A DNA stretch of 14,072 nucleotides, taken from the NCBI GenBank assembly GCA_964598695.1, contig CAZRDB010000134.1, positions 1 to 14,072 on the forward strand. Reading direction: 5' to 3'. A model generated the notes under the pieces. The model was not told where the DNA came from and did no database searches. It worked only from the letters and a program-made list of their open reading frames with translations. Below, piece by piece: positions 6,726 through 14,072 of the stretch (its first letter is position 1; every line of letters begins with the position of its first letter). The translations under genes and the position numbers were made by a program. Source of the DNA: CAZRDB01 sp964598695. Its GTDB lineage: Bacteria > Armatimonadota > Zipacnadia > UBA1398.

Positions 6726-8078
6726 ATGCAGAGAGGCAAGGTCCTGGCGCTGTCGCTTGCGACGCTCGTCGCCGCCGCGCTGTTGGGCGGCTGTGGGCGT
6801 GGGGGCGGGACGACGACCGGCGCGGGCGGCGCGGCGACTCCGGCCGCCGGGGCCAAGCAGGTCGTTCGCTTCGCCTCGGTCTGGACCGGAGAGCCGCGCA
6901 AGTCGACGCTCGAGGCGATCGCGGCCGACTTCCGCGCCGCTCACCCGGAGATCGACCTGCGGATCGAGTACCACCAGCCTGACCAGTACAAGCAGACGAT
7001 CCGAACCGCCGCCGGGGCCGACGACATGCCCGACGTCTTCTTCGTCTGGCCCGGGGAGTGGCTCGCGAGTTTCGTCCGCGGCGGCAAGGTGCTGGATCTG
7101 ACCGACGAGCTGGCCAAGGACGGCTGGGGCGACCGCTTCCTCGCGAACGCGACGCCCCTCTTCCGCCAGGAGGGCCGGACCTACGGCGTCCCGCTTCTGA
7201 TGCAGTGCGGCTACTTCTACTACCGCAAGGCCGACTTCGAGCAGCGCGGGCTCGCGCCGCCCTCGACCTGGGCCGAGTTCTCTGCCGTCTGCGAGGCCTT
7301 CCGCGCGGACGGCGTCGCTCCGATCGGCCTTTCGAACGTCGACCGGTGGCCCGTCCATCACTACGCGACGATCCTTTGGCAGCGGATCGTGGGCGAGGAG
7401 CAACTCGCGAAGGACCTCGATCGCGCGACCGGTGGCGCCTTCGACGATCCCGGCTACCTCGAGGGGCTGCGCCAGCTTCAGGCGATGATCGACGGCGGCT
7501 GGTTCAGCGAGAACCCGAACGGCACGACGCGCGAGGCGTTCCGGCAGCTCTTCGTGACCGGCCGGGTCCCGATGATCTTCTCGGGCACGTGGGACCTCGG
7601 GGTGTTCCAGGAATCGAACGAGGCCCCCAAGGGCTTCGGCGAGCAGTGGGACCTCTTCCCCTTCCCGCGGATCGAGGCGGGCAGGGGCAACCAGGAGTAC
7701 ATGATCGGCGCGGCAGACGGCTACGCGATCTCGGCCAAGGCCCGGAGCCCGGAGGCGGCGCTCACCTGGCTGCGCTACTTCACCTCGCCCGAGGTCTCCG
7801 AGCGGCTGGTCTCGGGGCTGCACGAGCTGGTCTGCGTGAAGGGCGCCGTGAACGAGAAGACCGCCGACGCGAAGCTGCTGCGCTACGCCCGGGACCTCGA
7901 GAGCGCGCCGGGCGTCACGCCGTGGGCCGATATCATGTTGGAGAGCACCGTTCGCGAGGCGTTCCTCAACTCGCTCCAGGGGATGCTCGACCACTCGGTG
8001 ACCCCGGAGCAGGTGCTCGAGGACCTGCGTGCCGCCCACGCCAAGGCGCGCGCCGAGTTGGCCGGCGGTACGGGATGA
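6726..8078 (+). CDS. Sugar ABC transporter substrate-binding lipoprotein (CUT1 type)
   Basis: This 450-residue protein is the extracytoplasmic solute-binding component of a carbohydrate ABC importer. It has a lipoprotein signal: a basic start (MQRGK), a hydrophobic stretch and the lipobox LLGGC with Cys23 as the lipidated residue, followed by a Gly/Thr/Ala-rich flexible linker (24-44). The mature part has the layout of family 1/8 solute-binding proteins: RFASVWTGEP at the first strand, PDVFFVWPGEW, a TYGVPLL motif, a YYRKADFEQRGL segment followed by PSTW, and MIFSGTW. These are typical of CUT1 sugar binders. The sugar cannot be told from sequence. The ATG has GGGAGG six bases upstream and lies 22 bases after pknB. 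Its stop overlaps the start of the first permease (ATGA), so the three transporter genes are coupled. Confidence 0.92.
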   Translation: MQRGKVLALSLATLVAAALLGGCGRGGGTTTGAGGAATPAAGAKQVVRFASVWTGEPRKSTLEAIAADFRAAHPEIDLRIEYHQPDQYKQTIRTAAGADDMPDVFFVWPGEWLASFVRGGKVLDLTDELAKDGWGDRFLANATPLFRQEGRTYGVPLLMQCGYFYYRKADFEQRGLAPPSTWAEFSAVCEAFRADGVAPIGLSNVDRWPVHHYATILWQRIVGEEQLAKDLDRATGGAFDDPGYLEGLRQLQAMIDGGWFSENPNGTTREAFRQLFVTGRVPMIFSGTWDLGVFQESNEAPKGFGEQWDLFPFPRIEAGRGNQEYMIGAADGYAISAKARSPEAALTWLRYFTSPEVSERLVSGLHELVCVKGAVNEKTADAKLLRYARDLESAPGVTPWADIMLESTVREAFLNSLQGMLDHSVTPEQVLEDLRAAHAKARAELAGGTG

Positions 8079-8980
8079 GGCCCGCGGGGAGCGAGAGGAC
8101 GGCGTGGGGCCGGCTCCGGTGGCGGCCGTACGCCTTCGTGCTCCCGGCGCTGCTGGTCTTCCTGACCTTCGCGGCCGGCCCGATCGTTGCCGGACTCGGC
8201 CTCGCCTGCTACCGATGGGACCCGGTCGAGAACGTCCGCCAGTTCGTCGGGCTGCGCAACTTCGCCGAGCTGGCCGCCGACCCCGTCTTCCGGACCGCCC
8301 TCCGCAACAACCTCGTCTGGATCCTCGCTTCGGTCGCCGTGCAGGCCCCGCTCGCGCTGCTGCTGGCCGCCTCGCTGGTCGACGCCTCCCGCACCTCGCG
8401 GGCGCTGCGGACCCTCGTCTTCTCCCCGCTGCTGGTGCCCGGCGTCGCCGTGGGCCTGCTCTTCGCGTGGATCTACGACGCGCACTTCGGGGCGCTCAAC
8501 GCCGCGCTGTCGTTCCTCGCCCACCGCCCGGTCTCGATCGGCTGGATCGGCCACGAGCGGCTGGCCTTGGGTGCACTGATCGCCGTCGCCTGCTGGCAGT
8601 ACACGGGCTTCCACACGATGGTGCTGCTCGCCGGGATGCAGGGGATCCCGCCCGATCTTCACGAGGCCGCCGCGCTCGATGGCGCCGGGTGGGGCCGCCG
8701 ACTCCGCCACGTGACCCTCCCGCTGCTCCGGCCGGTGTTCCTCACCGACCTGCTGCTCATCGCCATTGGTTCGGTGAAGATCTTCGACCTCGTTCAGGTG
8801 ATGACGAAGGGCGGCCCCAACAGCGCCACCCACGTCCTCTCGACCTACATGTACTCGCAGGCCTTCATGAACCAGCGACTCGGGATGGGCGCCGCAGTGG
8901 CCGTCGTGATGCTCGCGGTCACCCTCGCGCTCGCCCTCGCCCATGCGCGGCTCGCGCGGGGCGAGAGGGGAGGGGAGTGA
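8075..8980 (+). CDS. Sugar ABC transporter permease, MalF/UgpA type
   Basis: This 301-residue inner-membrane permease is the first of a pair forming the CUT1 channel. It has six hydrophobic segments, at about residues 19-44, 79-102, 113-135, 163-190, 219-242 and 270-291. The EAA loop that docks the ATPase is clear at residues 197-220 and contains EAAALDGAGWGRR followed by TLPLLRP. A GGPNSATHVLSTYMY segment after it is typical of the MalF/UgpA side. The length of about 300 residues is normal for MalF-like proteins lacking the extra periplasmic domain of enteric MalF. Its start overlaps the lipoprotein gene by four bases, and its end overlaps the second permease. It would bring the sugar delivered by the lipoprotein into the cell. 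No ATP-binding gene accompanies it, so it needs an ATPase encoded elsewhere. Confidence 0.95.
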   Translation: MRPAGSERTAWGRLRWRPYAFVLPALLVFLTFAAGPIVAGLGLACYRWDPVENVRQFVGLRNFAELAADPVFRTALRNNLVWILASVAVQAPLALLLAASLVDASRTSRALRTLVFSPLLVPGVAVGLLFAWIYDAHFGALNAALSFLAHRPVSIGWIGHERLALGALIAVACWQYTGFHTMVLLAGMQGIPPDLHEAAALDGAGWGRRLRHVTLPLLRPVFLTDLLLIAIGSVKIFDLVQVMTKGGPNSATHVLSTYMYSQAFMNQRLGMGAAVAVVMLAVTLALALAHARLARGERGGE

Positions 8981-9819
8981 TCGTGGCCCGCCCCTTCGCA
9001 CGGCGGCTCGCCCTGGTCGGCGCGCGGCGCGTGCTGCCCGTCGTCGCCGGGCTGTGGGTGATCCTCCCGCTCGTCTGGGCCGCTGTCAGCTCCCTCAAGC
9101 CGGCGACGCAGCGTTGGGCCTCGCCGCTCTCGCTGCCGGCGCCGGCAACGCTTGCGAACTACCGCGCCGCGCTCGAGGGCGGTGTGCTCCGCTGTTGGCT
9201 CAACTCCGCGCTCATCACGGTGGTCTGCGTCGCGGCGATCCTCCTCCTGGCCTCGCTCGCCGCATACGCCTTCGCGCGGCTCCGGTTCCGCGGGCGCGAA
9301 GGCCTGCGGACGCTGCTGCTCTCCGGCATGATGGTCCCGGTCCACGCGGTCCTGATCCCCCTGTACATCCTCGCGACCCGGCTCCATGTGAACGGCACCC
9401 CGCTCGCGCTGCTCGGACCCTATCTCGCGTTCGGCCTGCCGCTCTCCATCGTGCTGCTCTCCGCCTACTTCCGGGCGATCCCGACCGAGGTCGAGGACGC
9501 GGCCCGGCTCGATGGCTGCTCCGACCTCGCGATCTGGTGGCGGATCGCCCTCCCGATGTCCCGGCCCGGCCTCGCCACCGCCGCCATCGTGCAGGGCGTC
9601 TGGGTCTGGAACGAGTTCCCCATTGCGCTCGTGCTCTGCGCGAAGGAGCCGTGGCGGACGCTCCCCGTCGGCCTGACCTTCTTCCAGGGCGAGCACGTCA
9701 GCGACGCGGGCGGGATCCTCGCGGGCGTCGTCCTCGCCTCGCTGCCGCTGTTCCTCGCCTTCCTGCTCTGCCAGCGCCTCGTGATCCAGGGCATGACCGC
9801 CGGCGCCGTGAAGGGCTAG
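8977..9819 (+). CDS. Sugar ABC transporter permease, MalG/UgpE type
   Basis: This 280-residue permease is the second channel half of the CUT1 importer. It has six hydrophobic segments and an EAA loop from residue 171 (EVEDAARLDGCSDLAIWW, then ALPMSRPGLA). The last residues, GMTAGAVKG, are the classic C-terminal signature of MalG-type permeases, which reaches into the partner ATPase. The start is taken at GTG 8977, overlapping the previous stop (GTGA). A second GTG at 8983 sits better spaced from the purine-rich GAGGGGAGGGGA upstream and would shorten the protein by two residues. No msmX/ugpC/malK-type ATPase follows; the next genes are the ior cluster under their own promoter. Many CUT1 systems share one ATPase encoded elsewhere, and that is the likely case here. 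Confidence 0.95.
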   Translation: MIVARPFARRLALVGARRVLPVVAGLWVILPLVWAAVSSLKPATQRWASPLSLPAPATLANYRAALEGGVLRCWLNSALITVVCVAAILLLASLAAYAFARLRFRGREGLRTLLLSGMMVPVHAVLIPLYILATRLHVNGTPLALLGPYLAFGLPLSIVLLSAYFRAIPTEVEDAARLDGCSDLAIWWRIALPMSRPGLATAAIVQGVWVWNEFPIALVLCAKEPWRTLPVGLTFFQGEHVSDAGGILAGVVLASLPLFLAFLLCQRLVIQGMTAGAVKG

Positions 9820-9826
9820 GGCCGAG

Positions 9827-9835
9827 TGCTATAAT
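9827..9835 (+). promoter_or_regulatory. Extended -10 promoter for the ior operon
   Basis: TGCTATAAT at 9827-9835 is a perfect extended -10 element (TG, one base, then TATAAT at 9830-9835) in otherwise GC-rich DNA. It begins eight bases after the stop of the second permease. The best -35 candidate, GTGAAG at 9808-9813 (16-base spacer, three of six matches), lies inside that gene and is weak, as extended -10 promoters allow. Transcription would start near 9842, leaving a leader of about 55 bases before the iorA GTG. I see no leader hairpin or riboswitch, and no terminator for the upstream genes in this gap. Confidence 0.75.
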
Positions 9836-9884
9836 CGCGCGAACGGGCTCCCGCCACGGCCTCGGACGCCCGCACTCTCATCCC

Positions 9885-9890
9885 CAGGAG
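9885..9890 (+). promoter_or_regulatory. Ribosome binding site of iorA
   Basis: CAGGAG lies six bases before GTG 9897. It decides the start of iorA, because the coding frame is lost just after it in the run of N. Confidence 0.8.
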
Positions 9891-9896
9891 AACCCA

Positions 9897-11697
9897 GTGG
9901 CTCAACAGGAANNNNNNNNNNCTCTCCGGCAACGAGGCACTCGCCCTCGGCGCCTGGCTCGCGGGGTGCCGCGTCGCGGCCGCCTACCCCGGCACGCCGT
10001 CCTCCGAGATCCTCCCCGCCTTCGCCGAGTGCGGCAAGCAGCTCGGCGGGGCGGTCTATTGCGAGTGGCCGACCAACGAGAAGGTGGCTCTCGAGGTCGC
10101 CTCGGGCGCCTCGATCGCCGGCGCACGGGCGCTCGCGGCGATGAAACACGTCGGCCTCAACGTCGCGGCCGACCCCTTCTTCACCCTGGCCTACACGGGC
10201 GTCGGCGGCGGGCTGGTGGTTGTGAGCGCCGACGACCCCGGCCTGCAGTCCTCCCAGAACGAGCAGGACAGCCGCTACTATGGCCGCCACGCGGGCGTGC
10301 CCGTGCTCGAGCCGGTCGACAGCCAGGAGTCGCTCGACTTCACGCGGCTGGCCTTCGAGCTGAGCGAGCGGTTTGACCTGCCCGTGCTGCTGCGGACCAC
10401 CACCCGCGTCGCCCACGGCAAGAGCCCAGTCGCCTACACCGCGGAGCGCGCCGAGAGCGAGCCGGCCGGTCCACCGCGCGATCCCGAGAAGTACGTCATG
10501 GTCCCCGGCTACGCGCGCAAGCGCCACGCCCTGCAGCTCGCCCAGCTCGACGCCCTCGCCGAGTGGGCCGAGACCGCTCCCGTGAACCGCGAGCTGCCCG
10601 GCGAGGGCCCGGTCGGGTTCATCACCGGCGGCGTGAGCCTGCTCCATCTCCGCGAGGCCCTGCCGACCGCGCCGGTGCTCCACCTGGGCCTTTCCTTCCC
10701 GCTCCCGGCCCGTCGCATCGCCGAGTTCGCGGCGCGGTTCGAGCGCGTGATCGTGGTCGAGGAGTTGGAGCCGTTCCTCGTCGAGAGCATCCGGATGATG
10801 GGGCTGCGCGTCGAGAAGCTTCCGGATTCGCTCCGCATGGGGGAGATGACCCCCACGCGGCTCGCCGAGGGCCTCCGTGCGTTGGGGATCGACGTCGCGG
10901 GCCTCGAGCCCGTCGCCCCGGACGCCGTCCTCGACCTGCCCCCGCGGCCCCCGGTGCTCTGCCCGGGCTGCATCCACCGCGCGGTCTTCACCGTGCTGCG
11001 GAAGCTGCGCGTGTTCGTCACCGGCGACATCGGTTGCTACACGCTCGGCACGTTCGAGCCGCTCTCCGCGGTCCACACTTGCCTCGACATGGGCGCGAGC
11101 ATCAGCCAGGCGCACGGGATCTCGCGCGCGATGGGGCCCGACCAGCGGGTGGTCGCCGTCATCGGGGATTCGACCTTCACGCACATGGGGATCCCCGCGC
11201 TGCTCAACGCGGTCTACAACCGCAGTCGCATGGTCTGCTTGATCCTCAACAACGGCACGACGGCCATGACGGGTGGCCAGGAGCACCCCGGTACCGGCGC
11301 CACCCTTCAGGGCGAGGCGGGCGCGGGCCTCGACTTCGCCGCGCTCGCCAAAGCGCTCGGCGTCCGCTACGTGCGCGAGGTGACCGGGGTCGACCTCGAG
11401 GGTACCGAGGCGGCGCTTCGGGGGGCGCTCGAGCACGACGGCCCCAGCGTGGTCCTCGTGAGTCGCCCTTGCCCGCTCCGGTACCGGATCCGCAGTGAGC
11501 CGTTCGCGGTCGATGCCGCCACCTGCACCCTCTGCCGCGCCTGCCTGCGGATCGGCTGTCCGGCCATCTCGCTCGATCCCGGGGCCGACGGCAAACCGAC
11601 GATCGACCCCGCTCTGTGCACCGGCTGTGGCCTCTGTGCCGAGACCTGTCCCGCCTCCGCCATCCGGCGTCTTTCGGAAGGGGTTGAGGCTCGATGA
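9897..11697 (+). CDS. iorA: Indolepyruvate:ferredoxin oxidoreductase, alpha subunit (interrupted by assembly gap)
   Basis: IorA is the thiamin diphosphate and Fe-S subunit that oxidatively decarboxylates arylpyruvates to arylacetyl-CoA with ferredoxin, or runs in reverse. After the gap the protein opens with the family start LSGNEALALGAW and AYPGTPSSEI. The ThDP site shows GDST at 11164-11175 followed about 28 codons on by NN at 11248-11253. The C-terminus holds two [4Fe-4S] motifs: Cys codons at 11524, 11533, 11542 and 11557, then 11617, 11626, 11635 and 11647, each set ending in Pro. The start is taken at GTG 9897, with CAGGAG upstream and MAQQE before the gap. The 10 N shift the frame by one base, so the true gap is not 10 bases or a base is wrong; the ATG at 10084 is not the start. 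About 600 residues is normal for IorA. Its stop overlaps iorB. Confidence 0.94.
9912..9921. other. Assembly gap (10 N) inside iorA
   Basis: Ten undetermined bases lie five codons into iorA. Before the gap the frame is set by GTG 9897; after it the conserved IorA start is read with codons beginning at 9922. The two frames differ by one base across 10 N, so the N count is a placeholder rather than a measured length, or there is a local error. A true gap length divisible by three would restore the gene. Confidence 0.95.
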
Positions 11698-12269
11698 CCC
11701 TCAACGTCCTCTTCGCGGGGGTCGGTGGCCAGGGGATCGTGACGGCCAGCGACCTGCTCGCCCAGGCCGCCCTGGGGGCAGGTTGGAGCGTGCGGAAGGC
11801 CGAAAGCCATGGCATGGCCCAGCGCGGCGGCAGCGTGGTGAGCCACGTCCGCCTGACCGACCAGGAGGGCGCCCTGGCGCCGGTGATCCCCGATGGGTGC
11901 GCCGATCTGCTGATCGGCCTCGAGCTACTCGAGACGGCGCGCGCCCTGTGGATGCTCCGGCCCGAGGGGCGCGTGATCGCCGACGCGCGGCGGATCGCCA
12001 CCGCGGCGATCTCCTCGGGCAAGACGGCCTACCCGGAGACGCTCGAGCAGGAGCTGGGCCGGCGTGGCCTGGTGCTCGACGCCACCGGCCTCGCGGCCGC
12101 GCGCGGGGAGCCCCGCGCCGCGAACGCCGTGCTGCTGGGCGTGGCGAGCGGGCGGCTGCCCCTCCCGCGCGCGGCGTGGGAGCGGGCTTTCCGGGAGCGG
12201 ATGCGCGGCGCCGCGTTCGATCTCAACTGGTCGCTGTTCGTGGAGGCGGCCGAGCGCGAGGCGCGGTAG
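11694..12269 (+). CDS. iorB: Indolepyruvate:ferredoxin oxidoreductase, beta subunit
   Basis: IorB (191 residues) is the small partner of IorA, homologous to the gamma domain of 2-oxoacid:ferredoxin oxidoreductases. The N-terminal GVGGQGIVTASDLL (residues 9-22) and the stretch ESHGMAQRGGSVVSHVR are diagnostic for the family. The length matches stand-alone IorB proteins. The ATG overlaps the iorA stop by four bases (ATGA), indicating coupled translation and a stoichiometric complex in the cytoplasm. GAGG lies four bases before the start. The complex handles indolepyruvate, phenylpyruvate and hydroxyphenylpyruvate in characterised archaeal and bacterial members; the preferred substrate here is not visible from sequence. 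Confidence 0.95.
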   Translation: MTLNVLFAGVGGQGIVTASDLLAQAALGAGWSVRKAESHGMAQRGGSVVSHVRLTDQEGALAPVIPDGCADLLIGLELLETARALWMLRPEGRVIADARRIATAAISSGKTAYPETLEQELGRRGLVLDATGLAAARGEPRAANAVLLGVASGRLPLPRAAWERAFRERMRGAAFDLNWSLFVEAAEREAR

Positions 12270-12305
12270 GCGATCAACGCGGATGGAGTGAGGGTGAGCG
12301 GTGGC

Positions 12306-13607
12306 ATGATCTGGGATCCGCACTACGAGTGCATGCCGATCGAGCAGCGACGGGCGCTGCAGGCGCGCCGCCTGCGCGAGACCGTGGCGCGGGTGATGGC
12401 GACCGTGCCGCTCTACCGTGAGCGGCTGGGCGGGGCGGGCGTGCAGCCGGCCGACATCGCGAGCGTGGACGATCTCCGCAGCCTGCCCTTCACGACCAAG
12501 GAGGACCTGCGGCAGTCGTACCCCTTCGGGCTGTTCACGACGCCGCTCGATGAGGTCGTCCGCATCCACGGCTCCTCCGGCACGCGCGGCAAGCCGACGC
12601 TCGTCGGGTACACGGCCGAGGACATCGACCTGTGGGCCGAGGTGATGGCCCGCGCGATCTGCTGTGCCGGGGGCACCCGCCACGACATCCTCCAGATCGC
12701 CTACGGCTACGGGCTGTTCACCGGCGGCCTCGGGCTCCACTACGGCGGCGAGCGGTTGGGCTGCACGGTCATCCCGACCAGCTCGGGCAACACGGCGCGC
12801 CAGCTCACGCTCATGCAGGACCTGGGCAGCACCCTGCTCGCCTGCACGCCCTCCTACGCGCTCACGATCGCCGAGGCCGCGCTCGAGCAGGGGGTCACGC
12901 CCGATCAACTCCGGCTCCGGAGCGGGATCTTCGGCGCCGAGCCGTGGTCGCAGGGGATGCGTGAGCAGATCGAGCAGCGGCTCGGCCTCAAGGCCTACGA
13001 CATCTACGGCCTCTCGGAGATCATCGGCCCGGGCGTCTCGAACGAGTGCGAGGCACAGCAGGGGCTCCATGTGTTCGACGACCACTTCCTCCCCGAGATC
13101 GTCGACCCCAAGACCGGAACGCCGCTCCCTCCGGGCGAGCACGGCGAGCTGGTCTTCACCTGCGTCACGAAGCGCTGCCTGCCGCTGATCCGCTACCGCA
13201 CGGGCGACATCAGCATGTTGACCGTCGAGCCGTGCTCCTGCGGCCGTACGCACCCCCGGATGGAGCGGATCACCGGCCGGACCGACGACATGCTCATCAT
13301 CCGCGGCGTCAACGTCTTCCCCTCGCAGGTCGAGGAAGTCCTCATGCGGTGCGCCGGCGTCGAGCCCCACTACGTGATCCTCGTCACGCGGGAGGGCCAC
13401 CTCGACGCGATGGAGGTCCAGGTCGAGGTCTCGGCGGAGATGTTCTCGGACATGGTCGGCAGTCTCGAGCGGCTCGAGCGCCGGATCAGCGCGGAACTGC
13501 AGTCGGTGCTCTCGGTCTCCGCCCGCGTCCGGCTCGTCGAGCCGCACTCGATCCAGCGGTCGGAGGGTAAGGCCAAGCGCGTCATCGACAAGCGCCAGGA
13601 GGTGTAG
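12306..13607 (+). CDS. paaK: Phenylacetate-CoA ligase family protein (PaaK type)
   Basis: This 433-residue adenylate-forming enzyme activates an aryl acid such as phenylacetate or indoleacetate to its CoA ester with ATP. Visible motifs are the phosphate loop SSGTRGKPT (90-98), YGLSE (234-238), YRTGD (297-301), the hinge GRTDDML (324-330) followed by IIRGVNVFPSQVEEVL, and the C-terminal GKAKRVIDKR (421-430) with the catalytic Lys region. A Cys cluster lies at 310-312. The length equals that of family members. The start is taken at ATG 12306 because MIWDPHYECMP matches the usual PaaK beginning; GTG at 12288 or 12294 would add up to six residues and is nearer to GGAG. The gene follows iorB by 36 bases. 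Linked to iorAB it probably supplies or uses arylacetyl-CoA, so a role in aromatic amino-acid turnover is more likely than in the aerobic paa ring-cleavage route, none of whose genes are here. Confidence 0.92.
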   Translation: MIWDPHYECMPIEQRRALQARRLRETVARVMATVPLYRERLGGAGVQPADIASVDDLRSLPFTTKEDLRQSYPFGLFTTPLDEVVRIHGSSGTRGKPTLVGYTAEDIDLWAEVMARAICCAGGTRHDILQIAYGYGLFTGGLGLHYGGERLGCTVIPTSSGNTARQLTLMQDLGSTLLACTPSYALTIAEAALEQGVTPDQLRLRSGIFGAEPWSQGMREQIEQRLGLKAYDIYGLSEIIGPGVSNECEAQQGLHVFDDHFLPEIVDPKTGTPLPPGEHGELVFTCVTKRCLPLIRYRTGDISMLTVEPCSCGRTHPRMERITGRTDDMLIIRGVNVFPSQVEEVLMRCAGVEPHYVILVTREGHLDAMEVQVEVSAEMFSDMVGSLERLERRISAELQSVLSVSARVRLVEPHSIQRSEGKAKRVIDKRQEV

Positions 13608-13610
13608 GGG

Positions 13611-14060
13611 ATGGCTCGCGCTCTCTGCACGAAGCAGGTCTCGGTGTTCCTGGAGAACAAGGCCGGTCGCCTCGCCGAGGTCTGTGAGCTGCTCGGCCGC
13701 GCGGGGCTCAACCTGCGCGCCTTCTGCACCGCCGACACCGCCGAGTTCGGCATCCTGCGGCTCATCGTGAACGACCCCGACAGGGCGCAGGAGGTCCTCC
13801 AGGCCGAGGGCTTCACCGCGCGCGAGATCGGCGTCCTGGCGGTGCGGCTCGACGACCGGCCGGGGGCTCTCGGCGCGCTCCTCAGCGCTCTGGGAGCCGA
13901 GAACATCAACGTCGAGTACCTCTACGCCTTTGTGACGCCTGTCGACGGCCAAGCGGTCGTGATCCTCCGCGTGCTCGATGAGGTAGTCGAGCACGCCGCC
14001 GAAGTCGCCGAGATGAAGGGGCTCTCCATCCTTCCCCCCGAGCGGCTGTACGAGCTGTAA
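13611..14060 (+). CDS. Tandem ACT-domain protein
   Basis: This 149-residue protein consists of two ACT domains, about residues 6-68 and 71-146, and nothing else. Each shows the ACT pattern of a strand, a Gly at the ligand-binding turn (NKAGRLAEVCELL; DDRPGALGALLSAL) and a second strand (GLNLRAF; NINVEYLYAF). ACT pairs bind amino acids and control enzymes or transcription. Stand-alone tandem ACT genes are often found beside iorAB and paaK, so sensing of an aromatic amino acid is the likely role, though the target is unknown. AGGAGG eight bases before the ATG lies inside the end of paaK, and only three bases separate the two genes, so they are co-translated. The gene ends 12 bases before the window edge, and whether the operon continues cannot be seen. 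Confidence 0.9.
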   Translation: MARALCTKQVSVFLENKAGRLAEVCELLGRAGLNLRAFCTADTAEFGILRLIVNDPDRAQEVLQAEGFTAREIGVLAVRLDDRPGALGALLSALGAENINVEYLYAFVTPVDGQAVVILRVLDEVVEHAAEVAEMKGLSILPPERLYEL

Positions 14061-14072
14061 GGGGGCGCGACC

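Noticed and set aside
9820..9896. Search for a terminator, riboswitch or T-box in the iorA leader
   Set aside because: No stem followed by T residues and no conserved leader motif could be seen in the 77 bases.
11925..13994. 689-codon minus-strand open frame opposite iorB, paaK and the ACT gene
   Set aside because: It spans three genes of known families with coupled starts; its product is a low-complexity shadow.

Overview
This is a high-GC bacterial window with compact, mostly co-directional genes, GTG/TTG starts next to ATG, and ATGA or GTGA overlaps inside operons. The 10-N run at 9912-9921 marks an assembly gap, so this is probably a draft or metagenome-derived contig. The phylum cannot be named from the sequence. 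The F-ATPase and Ior/PaaK genes fit many bacterial groups, while the RodA-PbpA-PknB order recalls Actinobacteria and Firmicutes. None of this is decisive.

Layout. (1) Positions 1-1849, minus strand: the start of an F-type ATP synthase operon, reading leftwards as atpZ, an atpI-like gene, atpB (subunit a) and atpE (subunit c, cut by the window edge). (2) 1850-2148: a divergent intergenic region of about 300 bases with no gene. (3) 2149-6703, plus strand: a single 914-residue protein joining a SEDS glycosyltransferase (RodA/FtsW type) to a class B penicillin-binding protein, followed 28 bases later by a PknB-type Ser/Thr kinase with one membrane segment and two extracellular PASTA domains. (4) 6726-9819, plus strand: a CUT1-type sugar ABC importer made of a binding lipoprotein and two permeases but no ATPase. 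It starts 22 bases after the kinase gene, so the five genes from 2149 to 9819 could be one transcription unit. (5) 9827-14060, plus strand: a clear extended -10 promoter, then iorA (interrupted by the N gap), iorB, a PaaK-type aryl-CoA ligase and a tandem ACT-domain protein.

How the genes fit together. Region 3 is a wall-synthesis module: the SEDS half would polymerise glycan strands, the PBP half would cross-link them, and the PASTA kinase would sense muropeptide or lipid II and signal inward. Region 5 is an arylpyruvate/aryl-acid module: IorAB interconverts arylpyruvates with arylacetyl-CoA plus CO2 using ferredoxin, PaaK activates free aryl acids to their CoA esters, and the ACT protein is a likely amino-acid sensor. 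The most unusual item is the natural SEDS-PBP fusion beside the PASTA kinase. Everything else belongs to known families, and I do not see a wholly new system here.
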